A DNA stretch of 64,000 nucleotides from Actinoplanes campanulatus (lineage in GTDB: Bacteria > Actinomycetota > Actinomycetes > Mycobacteriales > Micromonosporaceae), in NCBI RefSeq assembly GCF_014647795.1, contig NZ_BMPW01000032.1, positions 28,814 through 92,813 of the forward strand, written 5' to 3'. How positions within the stretch are numbered: position 1 is the first letter of the stretch; every line of letters starts with the position of its first letter. Positions 54,440-62,867 of this stretch are shown one piece after another. The translations under genes were made by a program, and so were the position numbers. A model generated the notes under the pieces. It saw only the letters and a list, made by a program, of their open reading frames with translations. It searched no databases and was not told the origin of the DNA.

Positions 54440-54454
54440 GCTAAAGTCTTTAGC
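54440..54454 (+). promoter_or_regulatory. Perfect palindromic operator over the promoter of the AlbA_2-type gene
   Basis: GCTAAAG-T-CTTTAGC is a perfect 15-bp palindrome ending 10 bp before the ATG at 54465. TAAAGT within it could be the -10 box. The downstream gene encodes a DNA-binding family, so autoregulation is likely. Confidence 0.7.
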
Positions 54455-54464
54455 AAGGGTGGCT

Positions 54465-55888
54465 ATGACTTCCGAGGAGATCGCCCGGCTTGTCGCGCTT
54501 CTGCGCCAGAGCGGAACCGACCTTCGCGATGTGGAGGTCAAGGCGGCCGGAGGCGGCCTGCCCAAATCGATACGTGACACGCTCAGCGCGTTCAGCAATG
54601 ACCGGGGTGGCACGGTCATTCTCGGGCTGGAGGAGAAGGTCGGGTTCCACCGGTTCCCGATCGTCGTTGGGTTGGCCACGACACCGAGATCCAGTTCTTG
54701 CTGGCGCGAGTCCGGCAAAGACAGCCGCGGGCCTTCGCTGATCTTGACCGGCAACAGGTACTACGCCGGCTCAACATCCTCACCGAGGACTCCACGGGTG
54801 TCCTCCGCCCCAGTCTGGGCGGGCTCCTCACCCTGGGGATCTACCCACAGCAGTTCTTTCCGCAGCTGAACGCCACCCTGGTCGTCTACCCAGGCACATC
54901 GGCTCAGGACATCCCGGTCAACGGGCCCCGCTTTCTGGAGAACCGCACGTTCGACGGTCCGATCCCAGTGATCGTCGACGAGGCGGTCACGGCCGTGCTC
55001 CGGAACACGTCTGTCCGCTCCTTCATCGACGGCAGCGGCCGGATCGACCGGTACGACTATCCGGCGGAGGTGATCCGCGAGGGAGTGGCGAACGCGCTCC
55101 TGCACCGGGACTACTCGTCCTACTCGCGAGGTACACCGGTCCAGATCACCCTCTACTCCGATCGACTTGTCATCGCCAACCCGGGTGGGCTGTTCGGCGC
55201 CGTGACCGAGGACGATCTCGGCCGTGAAGGCGTGACCTCCACTCGTAATCCGGTTCTCGCACGCCTGCTCCAGGACGTTCGCCTACCCGAGACCGGCCGG
55301 ATGGGGTGCGAGAACCGGGCTAGCGGGATTCCCACCATGCTGCGAGAGCTACGGCGCACCGGCTCCCCGCTACCCGAGTTCCACAACCGCATCACTCGTT
55401 TCAAGCTGCTTCTCCCGCGCCACACCCTGCTGGACGACGAGACGACCACATGGATCGACGGCCTCGGCCAGCAGGGCCTTACGACCACGCAACAGTTGGC
55501 CTTGGCCGAGATGCGGCTGGGGCGGGCGGTCACCAACTCCACCATGCGTAACCTCGGCCTTGAGGCGCATCGAGCGACTGGCGAACTCGCGGATCTTGTC
55601 AGCCGAGGGATCGTGGTCCGCGTCGGAGAACGCCGTCATGCCCGTTATCTGGTCGCCCCGCAGGCCGAACAACTGGCGCTGTTGACCGCCACGGGCGTCA
55701 GCGACGCCGAGATCATCAAGAGGGCGCTCGGGGACGGGCGGGAATTGAGCCGCCGCGACCTCGAGCAACGAACCGGACTCAGCTACATGAAGGTACTCCG
55801 CGCCCTGAAAGACCTTGAGGTCGCTGGCACGGTACAGCCCACAGCCCCCGCCCGCTCCCCTCTACGGCGGTACCGGCTGGCTCCCTGA
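54465..55888 (+). pseudogene. AlbA_2/Schlafen-type ATP-binding transcriptional regulator, internally deleted and frameshifted
   Basis: The first frame (from ATG 54465) gives the start of the AlbA_2 domain (TDLRDVEVKAAGGGLPKSIRDTLSAFSNDRGGTVILGLEEKVGF), then loses homology and runs to a stop at 54869. A second frame, in register from about 54670, gives the rest: LLARVRQRQPRAFADLDRQQVLRRLNIL, the HATPase_c_4 domain (REGVANALLHRDY, NPGGLFG, ENRASGIPTML) and a C-terminal winged helix. Compared with full-length members about 100 residues are missing at the junction (from memory of the family). The function is therefore probably lost; the C-terminal 396 residues could still be made from a TTG at 54698. 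Confidence 0.8.
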
Positions 55889-56048
55889 CTCGAAACTCGG
55901 TGGACAGCGGTGGGGAATCGCGTAGCGTGGAGGGCCGCTTGACGGCCGTGGTGAACATGCACCGCAGCGGGCGTCCCCGCGCCGAGGGGCGGCCGACCCG
56001 CCCTCCCGGATACGCGAGCAGACTCGATCCGCATTCTGAGGACGACCT

Positions 56049-58049
56049 GTGCCCACTACCGATCTGGACACCGAACTCGCCGCCGAACGAAGCCATCTCA
56101 CCGAGTCGCGGGCCGCGCTGCGGCGGATGCGGGACCGCGCCGAGTCGCTCTTCGCCACCGGTGACAAGGTCGCCGGGGACTCGTACACCGCCGAGCAATT
56201 GGGCCGGCACATGGCCCGGCGGGTCAAGGAGCTGGCCGACGATCCGGACACCCCGCTGTTCTTCGGGCGGCTGGACATCGACGACAGCGCCTACCACGTC
56301 GGCCGGCGGCACGTCACCGACGATGCCGGCGAGCCGATGGTGCTGGACTGGCGGGCGCCGCTCTCCCGGTCGTTCTACCGGGCCAGCGTGCGCGACCCGC
56401 AGGGGGTGGCGGTCCGCCGCCGGTTCGGTTTCGTCAAGGGTGAGCTGACCAGCTTCGAGGACGAACACCTGGATCGTGGCGAGGAGCTGGGCACCAGCAG
56501 CCGGATCCTGACCGCCGAGATCGAGCGGCCGCGTGTCGGGCCGATGCGGGACATCGTCGCGACCATCCAGCCGGAGCAGGACGAGCTGGTCCGGGCCGAT
56601 CTGGCCGACTCGATCTGTGTGCAGGGCGCGCCCGGCACCGGTAAGACGGCGGTCGGCCTGCACCGGGCCGCCTATCTGCTCTATCTGCACCGGGAGCGGC
56701 TGCGGAAGTCGAAGGTGCTGATCGTCGGGCCGAACACGGCGTTCCTGTCGTACATCTCGGCGGTCCTGCCGACCCTCGGCGAGGTGGAGGTGCTCCAGTC
56801 CACCCTGGACGAGCTGGTGGGCCGGGCTCCGATCAGGGCGACCGACACGGATGCCGCGAAAACCATCAAACATGACGTACGGATGGCCGAGGTACTGAGC
56901 CGGGCACTGTGGAGCCGGATCACCAGGCCGACCGAGCCGATCATGGTGTCGGACGGCTCGTACCGGTGGCGGATCGACGTCGAGCCCTTGCGCCGGATCG
57001 TCGACGAGGCCCGCCGCGAGGGCCTGCCGTATTCGGTCGGCCGGGAGCGGGTGCGGGCCCGGGTGGTGGGCCTGTTGCAGCGCCAGTCGGAGTACCGGAC
57101 CGGCAACTCACCGAGCGAGTCCTGGCTACGCCGGATGAGCCGGATCGCGCAGGTCACCGAGTTCCTCGAGTCGGTCTGGCCGGCCGTCACCCCGGAGTCG
57201 CTGGTGGCTGGCGTGCTGACCGAGCCGCCCACGGACCTGCTCACCGAGGAGGAGCGGGAGGCGATCCGCTGGGTGAAGCCGCCCAAGACGGTGAAGTCGG
57301 CGAAGTTCAGCGCGGCCGACCTGCTGCTGATCGACGAGGCCGCCGGGCTCCTGGAGCGGGAGACCAGTTTCGGTCACGTGGTCGTCGACGAGGCACAGGA
57401 CCTGTCACCGATGCAGGCCCGCGCGATCGCCCGGCGCAGCGAGCACGGCTCGATCACCCTGCTCGGTGACCTGGCGCAGGGCACGGCGCCGTGGGCCACC
57501 ACCGACTGGCGGGACATTCTGGGTCATCTGGGCAAGCCGGACGCGGCCGTGGTGCCCCTGACGGTCGGCTTCCGCGTACCGGAAGTGGTGGTGAGGCTGG
57601 CCAACCGCCTGCTGCCGGCGCTCGGGGTGAATGTGCCCGCCGCGGTCTCGCTGCGGGCCGACGGCGATCTCGCCGTCGTGCCGGTCGCCGAGCCCGCCGA
57701 TCTGGACGCGGTGACGATGGCCGAGCTGACCGCGGCGCTGGTGCACGAGGGGTCGGTCGCGGTGATCGCGGCGGACGCCGCGGTGGATCGACTGCGCGCG
57801 CATCTGGACGCCGCCGGCATCAAGCACGCGACCCCCGACGACGTCGATGCCGGGGCGCGCGTCACGGTGGTGCCCGCCACGCTGGTCAAGGGCCTGGAGT
57901 ACGACCATGTCATCGTGCACGAGCCGGCCGACATCGTGGCCGCCGAGCCGAAGGGCCTGAACCGGCTGTACGTGGTCCTCACCCGGGCCGTGACCCGCCT
58001 TTCGGTATTGCATGCCAAGCCGCTGCCGGAGGCGCTTACTCTCGCGTGA
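56049..58049 (+). CDS. helR: HelD/HelR-type RNA polymerase-recycling helicase
   Basis: 666 aa, UvrD-like superfamily 1 protein of the HelD class II type. An N-terminal coiled-coil (TELAAERSHLTESRAALRRMRDRAESL) is thought to enter the secondary channel of RNA polymerase; Walker A GAPGTGKT starts at residue 193; VVVDEAQDLSPMQ is motif II; the C-terminal motor domain ends KGLEYDHVIVHEP...LNRLYVVLTRAVTRL. HelR frees stalled or rifampicin-bound RNA polymerase in relatives. GTG start with GAGGA seven bases upstream. No rifamycin-associated palindrome is seen before it. Confidence 0.85.
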   Translation: MPTTDLDTELAAERSHLTESRAALRRMRDRAESLFATGDKVAGDSYTAEQLGRHMARRVKELADDPDTPLFFGRLDIDDSAYHVGRRHVTDDAGEPMVLDWRAPLSRSFYRASVRDPQGVAVRRRFGFVKGELTSFEDEHLDRGEELGTSSRILTAEIERPRVGPMRDIVATIQPEQDELVRADLADSICVQGAPGTGKTAVGLHRAAYLLYLHRERLRKSKVLIVGPNTAFLSYISAVLPTLGEVEVLQSTLDELVGRAPIRATDTDAAKTIKHDVRMAEVLSRALWSRITRPTEPIMVSDGSYRWRIDVEPLRRIVDEARREGLPYSVGRERVRARVVGLLQRQSEYRTGNSPSESWLRRMSRIAQVTEFLESVWPAVTPESLVAGVLTEPPTDLLTEEEREAIRWVKPPKTVKSAKFSAADLLLIDEAAGLLERETSFGHVVVDEAQDLSPMQARAIARRSEHGSITLLGDLAQGTAPWATTDWRDILGHLGKPDAAVVPLTVGFRVPEVVVRLANRLLPALGVNVPAAVSLRADGDLAVVPVAEPADLDAVTMAELTAALVHEGSVAVIAADAAVDRLRAHLDAAGIKHATPDDVDAGARVTVVPATLVKGLEYDHVIVHEPADIVAAEPKGLNRLYVVLTRAVTRLSVLHAKPLPEALTLA

Positions 58050-58915
58050 TGCCTCGTATCGGTGTGATGTTCGACCGTGACCGTGCCCCCGAAGAGCTGA
58101 CCGGCTTCGCCACCGCCCTGGAGGAGGCCGGCGCCGACGACCTGTGGGTGGTGGAGGATCTGGGCTGGACCGGTGGCGTGAGCGCCGCCGCGCTGGCCCT
58201 GGCCGCCACCTCCCGGCTGCGCGTCGGCATCGGCATCGCACCGGCCCCGCTGCGCAGTCCCATGCTGTACGCCATGGAGATCGCCAATCTGGCCCGGGTG
58301 CACCCCGGCCGGGTGGTGGCCGGTCTCGGGCACGGTGTCCGGGACTGGATGCGGCAGGTCGGCGTAGCCCCGAAGTCGCCGCTGGCCCTGCTGGAGGAGA
58401 GCGTCACGGCGGTCCGCGGCCTGCTGCGCGGCGAGACCGTGACGCTGGACGGCCGGGAGGTGCATCTGGACGGGGTCCGTCTCGTGCACCCGCCCGAGGT
58501 GGTCCCGCCGGTGGTCACCGGGGTGATCCGGGAGAAGTCGCTGGAGCTGTCCGGCCGGTCGGCGGACGGCACGATCCTGGTCGAGGGCCTGAGCCCGGAC
58601 CGGCTCGTCGAGGCGATCGGCCACCTGCGGCGCGGCGGCGCGGGCCCGGAGCACGAGGTGATCGGGTTCACCTTCCTGCACGTCGACGAGGACGCGGAGC
58701 GGGCCGCCCGGACCGCCGCGGCGGAGCTGACCGGTCAGGCCGGTTTCCTGGGCATCGAGCCGGAGGAGGTGTTCGGCCTGCTGGGCCCGGCCGAGGACAT
58801 CCCGGCGAAGGTGGACGCCCTGGTCGAGGCGGGGGTGGACACGGTGATCCTGCGCCCGTTCGGCGACGACCACCTGGGCCAGTCGCTGGCCGCCCTCAAA
58901 GCCCTGGGCCGCTGA
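58049..58915 (+). CDS. LLM-class flavin-dependent oxidoreductase
   Basis: 288 aa, luciferase-like TIM barrel (IGVMFDRDRAPEELTGFATALEEAGADDLWVVED, RLRVGIGIAPAPLRSPML, VAGLGHGVRDWMRQVG). Binds F420 or FMN. ATG at 58049-58051 shares one base with the helR stop, so the two are coupled. In other actinobacteria LLM enzymes act on many substrates, including antibiotics; coupling to helR would fit a detoxifying role, but this is inference. Confidence 0.88.
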   Translation: MPRIGVMFDRDRAPEELTGFATALEEAGADDLWVVEDLGWTGGVSAAALALAATSRLRVGIGIAPAPLRSPMLYAMEIANLARVHPGRVVAGLGHGVRDWMRQVGVAPKSPLALLEESVTAVRGLLRGETVTLDGREVHLDGVRLVHPPEVVPPVVTGVIREKSLELSGRSADGTILVEGLSPDRLVEAIGHLRRGGAGPEHEVIGFTFLHVDEDAERAARTAAAELTGQAGFLGIEPEEVFGLLGPAEDIPAKVDALVEAGVDTVILRPFGDDHLGQSLAALKALGR

Positions 58916-58930
58916 GCGGAAGAACGATAT

Positions 58931-58970
58931 GAGTTATCCACAGCCCGGCACCGCGGGCTGTGGATAACTC
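58931..58970. terminator. Long inverted repeat with two inverted DnaA-box sequences
   Basis: Perfect 17-bp arms (58931-58947 and 58954-58970) with a 6-nt loop between convergent genes, hence a bidirectional terminator. Each arm contains a perfect DnaA box, TTATCCACA (58934-58942) and TGTGGATAA (58959-58967), in opposite directions. Confidence 0.8.
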
Positions 58971-58971
58971 C

Positions 58972-59385
58972 TCAGAGGGGCTTGACCCAGCGGGACCACT
59001 CGTCCTGCGGGGTGTAGCCGTGGAGCTTCCAGATTCGGTGGGCGGCCTCGTTGGCGTCCAGGACCATGGCGTCGGCGCGCGTACCCCCGAAGGATCTGAA
59101 GCGCTCCTCGGCAGCGGCGATGAGGCGCCCCCCGATGCCGGCCCGTCGCCTGGCCGGCGCGACCGCGAGCCGGTAGAGGTGGCACCGCCAGCCGTCCCAT
59201 CCGGCGATGATCGTGCCGACGATCTCGCCGGCGTCGAGGGCGAGGATCAGCGCCTCCGGATCCCGCTGGTGCAGCGCCGTGACAGCCTCCACTGTGTCCA
59301 CCGGGCGGCTGTCGTTCTCCGCCGCCTCCTGCCAGAAGGTGAGTACCGTGGGGAGTTCCGGGGCCGTGGCCGCACGCAAGATCAT
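58972..59385 (-). CDS. GNAT family N-acetyltransferase
   Basis: 137 aa, one GNAT domain. Acetyl-CoA-binding segment VAPARRRAGIGGRLI (R-x-x-G-x-G form), strand LYRLAV before it and LDANEAAHRIWKLHGYTPQDEW at the end. Substrate unknown (small amine or protein). Its start faces the ABC operon across 62 bp containing two palindromes, so it may be co-regulated. Confidence 0.92.
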   Translation of the reverse strand: MILRAATAPELPTVLTFWQEAAENDSRPVDTVEAVTALHQRDPEALILALDAGEIVGTIIAGWDGWRCHLYRLAVAPARRRAGIGGRLIAAAEERFRSFGGTRADAMVLDANEAAHRIWKLHGYTPQDEWSRWVKPL

Positions 59386-59400
59386 GTATCCAGCCTAGTC

Positions 59401-59441
59401 AACTTTATGGCACAAAGTTCTTTGACTTTGCGTCGTAAAGT
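59401..59441. promoter_or_regulatory. Two tandem ACTTT...AAAGT palindromes upstream of the ABC operon
   Basis: AACTTTATG-G-CACAAAGTT (59401-59419, 8 of 9 paired) and ACTTTGCG-T-CGTAAAGT (59425-59441, 7 of 8 paired), centres 23 bp apart, about two helical turns. TAAAGT (59436-59441) is six bases from the ATG at 59448 and may be the -10 box of a leaderless message. The wHTH protein encoded second in the operon is the obvious ligand; the GNAT promoter may be covered as well. Confidence 0.75.
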
Positions 59442-59447
59442 AGAGCC

Positions 59448-60059
59448 ATGGCATCGATGGATCCCTCTGAAGCGCTGGATCTGATCCGGCAGGAGCGGGC
59501 CAACACCGGCCGCGCGCTGACCCCCGATCCCCGGTTGATGTATTGGCCGTGGGGCCTCACCTGGCTGATCGGTTTCGGACTGTCCTTCCTTCGTTACGGA
59601 CCCGACGGCCGGACGCTGGTCGCCCTCCCGGAGTGGGTGCCGCTCTTCGGCCTGACCGCGCTGATGATCGCGGCCGGCCTCTTCACCGGCCTGGTCGGCG
59701 CGCGTTCCGGCCGGTCGGTCTCCGGCCCGACGAGCCGGCAGGGCATCTGGTACGGGATCGCCTGGTCCGCGGGCTTCACCGGCCTGGCGGTCGTCTTCGG
59801 CCGGATCAGCGAGGTGCTCCCGGAGCACCTGATGGGCCTGCTCTGGGGTGGCGGCATGGTCGCCCTGGTCGGCGCGCTCTACATGGCCGGCGGCGCGATC
59901 TGGAACGAGCGGACCATGTTCACGCTCGGCGCCTGGATCAGCGCGGTCAACGTGGTCGGCGTCCTTCTCGGGCCGGGCTGGCACGCGCTCGTCGCCGCGC
60001 TCGCGGGCGGCGGCGGCATGCTGGCCGCCGGGCTGATCGGCTGGATGCGGCTGCGATGA
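59448..60059 (+). CDS. Hypothetical membrane protein, first gene of ABC operon
   Basis: 203 aa. An N-terminal cytoplasmic part (MASMDPSEALDLIRQERANTGRALTPDPRL) precedes six hydrophobic helices of which the first begins PWGLTWLIGFGLSFL. It has no known family motif but this gene order (membrane protein, wHTH regulator, ABC ATPase, permease) recurs in actinobacteria. Its stop overlaps the regulator start as ATGA. It may sense or assist the exporter. Confidence 0.85.
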   Translation: MASMDPSEALDLIRQERANTGRALTPDPRLMYWPWGLTWLIGFGLSFLRYGPDGRTLVALPEWVPLFGLTALMIAAGLFTGLVGARSGRSVSGPTSRQGIWYGIAWSAGFTGLAVVFGRISEVLPEHLMGLLWGGGMVALVGALYMAGGAIWNERTMFTLGAWISAVNVVGVLLGPGWHALVAALAGGGGMLAAGLIGWMRLR

Positions 60060-60382
60060 CCATCGACGAACCCACCCTCCCCGACCTCGACCCGGTCATC
60101 CACGCACAGGCCCGGCTCCGCGTGGTGGCGGCGTTGTCGCAGCTCAACGGCGGCGACCGGATCGCCTTCCCGCGCCTGCAGGAGATCCTGCGGATGACCC
60201 CCGGCAACCTCTCGGTACACCTGCGCAAGCTCGAGGAGGCCGGCTACGTCGAGGTCACCAAGACCCACCGGGGGCGCACCCCGGCCACGCTCGTGCAGCT
60301 CACCCGCCGGGGCCGGTTCGCCTTCGAGGAGTACGTGGCCGCCCTGCGCACCCTGATCGATCCGGGAGAGGAGCCGTCATGA
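60056..60382 (+). CDS. Winged-helix transcriptional regulator (MarR/ArsR-like)
   Basis: 108 aa, a single winged helix: RLRVVAALSQLNGGDRIAFPRLQEILRMTPGNLSVHLRKLEEAGYVEVTK (helices 2-4 and recognition helix) and the wing HRGRTPATLVQLT. This compact type usually regulates the adjacent transporter. Overlaps by four bases the membrane-protein gene and the ABC ATPase gene. Confidence 0.92.
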   Translation: MTIDEPTLPDLDPVIHAQARLRVVAALSQLNGGDRIAFPRLQEILRMTPGNLSVHLRKLEEAGYVEVTKTHRGRTPATLVQLTRRGRFAFEEYVAALRTLIDPGEEPS

Positions 60383-61260
60383 TCCACGCCCGCGCCGAGA
60401 GCGTCACCCGCCGGTTCGGCGCCACTATCGCCCTGGACCACGTCGACTTCGAGGTCCGCCGGGGCGAGATGGTCGGCCTGCTCGGTCCCAACGGCGCCGG
60501 CAAGAGCACCCTGGTCGGCCTGCTCACCGGCAGCCGGCGGCCGACGTCCGGGCGGGTCGAGCTGTGCGGCGGCGATCCGCGCGATCCGGCGAGCCGGCGC
60601 ACGCTGGGCGTCACCCCGCAGGAGACCGGTCTGCCCGCCTCGCTCCGCGTCGGCGAGGTCGTCGATTTCGTACGAGCGCACTTCCCCGATCCGCTCCCCC
60701 GTGACGAACTGCTGGACCGGTTCGGACTGTCCGATCTGATCCGGCGGCAGACCGGTGGACTGTCCGGCGGGCAGCGGCGGCGACTGGCGGTGGCCCTCGC
60801 GTTCGCCGGCCGCCCGGAGATCGTCTTCCTGGACGAGCCGACCACCGGACTCGACGTGGAGGCCCGTCGCGCCCTCTGGGAGAGCATCCGGGAGTTCCAC
60901 GCGGGCGGCGGCACGGTGGTGCTGACCAGCCACTACCTGGAGGAGATCGAGGCGCTGGCGAGTCGGGTCGTGGTGCTCGCCCAGGGCCGGGTGCTGGCCG
61001 ACGACAGTGTGGCGGCGGTGCGCGGGCTGGTCGGGATACGGCGGATCAGCCTTACGTCAGCCGTACCCCTGACTGATTTTGATTTTGATGGTCTGGTGTC
61101 CGTGGAGCGTGCCGGTGACCGCGTGCATCTGCTCACGCCGGACGCGGACCGGATGGTTCGCACCCTGGTCTCGCACGATGTGCCGTTCTGTGATCTGGAG
61201 GTGCGCCCGACCTCACTCGAAGAGGCATTCCTCGCCATGACCGGAAAGGATGCGCAATGA
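60379..61260 (+). CDS. ABC transporter ATP-binding protein
   Basis: 293 aa. Walker A GPNGAGKSTL, Q-loop TPQETG, signature LSGGQRRRLAVAL, Walker B IVFLDEPTTGLD and His-switch TSHYLEE. The C-terminal 80 residues match the DrrA-type extension. Energises export by the ABC-2 permease encoded next, with which it overlaps as ATGA. Confidence 0.95.
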   Translation: MIHARAESVTRRFGATIALDHVDFEVRRGEMVGLLGPNGAGKSTLVGLLTGSRRPTSGRVELCGGDPRDPASRRTLGVTPQETGLPASLRVGEVVDFVRAHFPDPLPRDELLDRFGLSDLIRRQTGGLSGGQRRRLAVALAFAGRPEIVFLDEPTTGLDVEARRALWESIREFHAGGGTVVLTSHYLEEIEALASRVVVLAQGRVLADDSVAAVRGLVGIRRISLTSAVPLTDFDFDGLVSVERAGDRVHLLTPDADRMVRTLVSHDVPFCDLEVRPTSLEEAFLAMTGKDAQ

Positions 61261-61997
61261 CCGCTCTCGCCCTGATCCATGCCCGTTTCCAGATCACCGA
61301 GATCTTCCGGATCCCGATCGCCGTGGTGGGCAGCGCGTTCTGGCCGGCCGCGTCGATGTTGGCGTTCGTCGTGCCGTTCGTCGGCGACGAACCGGTCTAC
61401 GCCACCTACGCGACCGCTTCGATGATCACGTTCGCGGTGATGAACACCAACCTCTTCCAGTACGGCATCGGCGTCTCCGAGGACCGTGCACAACCCTGGG
61501 ATCCCTATGTCCGGACGCTGCCGGCCGGAACGGCGCCCCGGTTCGCCGGCCGGATCCTGACCGGCCTGCTGATGATGGCGGTCTCGCTGATCCCGGTGGC
61601 GCTGATCGCCGCCCTGTTCACCGAGGCGAGCGTCACGCCGGTCGCGTTCCTGCTCGCGGTCGCGGTCTGCGCCGTGATCTCGATCCCGTTCATCCTGATG
61701 GGCCTGTCGATCGGGTACGCGCTGCCGTCGAAGGCGGCGCTCGTGGTGGCACAGATCCTGTTCCTGCCGCTGGCCTTCGGTGGCGGCCTCATGACGCCGC
61801 CGGGTGGCGCGCCCGGTTTCGTCGAGAATCTGGCGCCCTACCTGCCGACCGGCGGCGCGGTCCGCCTGATGTGGGCGGCGGTGGGCGACTTCCCGTTCGA
61901 TACCGGTTCGATGCTGGCCCTGGTCGCCTGGACGACCCTTTTCGGCGCCCTGGCCATCTGGTCCTACCGCCGCGACGAGGGCCGCCGTTTCGGCTGA
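61257..61997 (+). CDS. ABC-2 type transporter permease
   Basis: 246 aa with six membrane helices, ABC-2 fold (FRIPIAVVGSAFWPAASML, LLMMAVSLIPVALIAALF, LFLPLAFGGGLMTPPGGAP...LPTGGAVRL). Partner of the preceding ATPase; such exporters carry drugs, lipids or peptides outwards. Last gene of the operon. Confidence 0.92.
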   Translation: MTALALIHARFQITEIFRIPIAVVGSAFWPAASMLAFVVPFVGDEPVYATYATASMITFAVMNTNLFQYGIGVSEDRAQPWDPYVRTLPAGTAPRFAGRILTGLLMMAVSLIPVALIAALFTEASVTPVAFLLAVAVCAVISIPFILMGLSIGYALPSKAALVVAQILFLPLAFGGGLMTPPGGAPGFVENLAPYLPTGGAVRLMWAAVGDFPFDTGSMLALVAWTTLFGALAIWSYRRDEGRRFG

Positions 61998-62020
61998 AGG
62001 TTGACACTTTCATACATGTG

Positions 62021-62038
62021 GTGGCATGGAAATGCCAC
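62021..62038. promoter_or_regulatory. Inverted repeat at the 5' end of the double-VOC gene
   Basis: GTGGCAT-ggaa-ATGCCAC, 7-bp arms, just before the ATG at 62040. A TTGACA lies at 62001-62006. Could be an operator or a small hairpin affecting translation. Confidence 0.45.
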
Positions 62039-62039
62039 G

Positions 62040-62810
62040 ATGCCTGACATGACCGTTCCATCGCCCGGAGTGCCCAACTGGGTGGATCTGGCCACCGCCG
62101 ACCTCGATGACGCGATCCGCTTCTACACCGCTCTGTTCGGCTGGACCGCGGAGATCTCCGGCGACGACTTCGGGGGTTACACCACCTTCCAGCTGAACGG
62201 GCTGCCCGTGGCCGGCGCCGGACCGCTCCTCGGCGAGGGGCAGCCGACCGCCTGGAGCACGTATTTCGCGGCCGGTGACGCGGACGCGGTCGCCGGCCGG
62301 GTGGAGAGCGCGCAGGGCAAGGTGCTGGTGCCGCCGTTCGACGTGATGGACCAGGGACGGATGGCGGCGTTCCTGGATCCGGCCGGGGCGCCGTTCAGCA
62401 CCTGGGAGGCCGGGATGATGCGCGGCGCCGAGGTGTTCGGCCTGCCCGGCGCCCTGACGTGGAACGAGTTGAACACCCGGGACCTGGAGGGCGCGATGGC
62501 CTTCTACGGCGCGGTGTTCGGCTGGACCTTCCGGCAGGCCCACGTCACCGGCCTGCCGTACGTGATCTGCGAACTCAACCGCACCCCGGTCGCCGGCCTC
62601 CAGTTGATGGTCGGCAGCGGCTGGCCGGACGACCTCCCGGCACACTGGCTCGTCTATTTCGCGGTGAGCGACTGTGATCGCGCCGCCGAGCACGCCGCCG
62701 CCCTTGGCGGCCGGATCGTGCATCCGCCCACGCCGATCGCGCCCGGGCGTTACGCGGTGCTGTCCGATCCGCAGGGCGGCACGTTCGCAATCCTCAACAA
62801 CCAGCGATAA
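62040..62810 (+). CDS. Two-domain VOC family protein
   Basis: 256 aa from ATG 62040 (an ATG at 62049 is equally possible). Two tandem VOC modules: residues about 5-120 (WVDLATADLDDAIRFYTALFGWTAE) and 130-256 (WNELNTRDLEGAMAFYGAVFGWTF). The duplicated W/F-x-D-L-x-x-A-x-x-F-Y-x-x-x-F-G-W pattern is that of CFP30B-like actinobacterial proteins. Function unknown; members have been linked to glyoxalase-like or antibiotic-binding roles. Confidence 0.87.
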   Translation: MPDMTVPSPGVPNWVDLATADLDDAIRFYTALFGWTAEISGDDFGGYTTFQLNGLPVAGAGPLLGEGQPTAWSTYFAAGDADAVAGRVESAQGKVLVPPFDVMDQGRMAAFLDPAGAPFSTWEAGMMRGAEVFGLPGALTWNELNTRDLEGAMAFYGAVFGWTFRQAHVTGLPYVICELNRTPVAGLQLMVGSGWPDDLPAHWLVYFAVSDCDRAAEHAAALGGRIVHPPTPIAPGRYAVLSDPQGGTFAILNNQR

Positions 62811-62867
62811 AAGTCGTTGTCCGAGTCCTAACGAATCGTTGATCTTCAATCAAAGGTTTCTCTCTAG

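Noticed and set aside
55889-56048. Rifamycin-associated element upstream of helR
   Set aside because: No palindrome close to the known element is present; the only inverted repeat is a short GGCCG/CGGCC.
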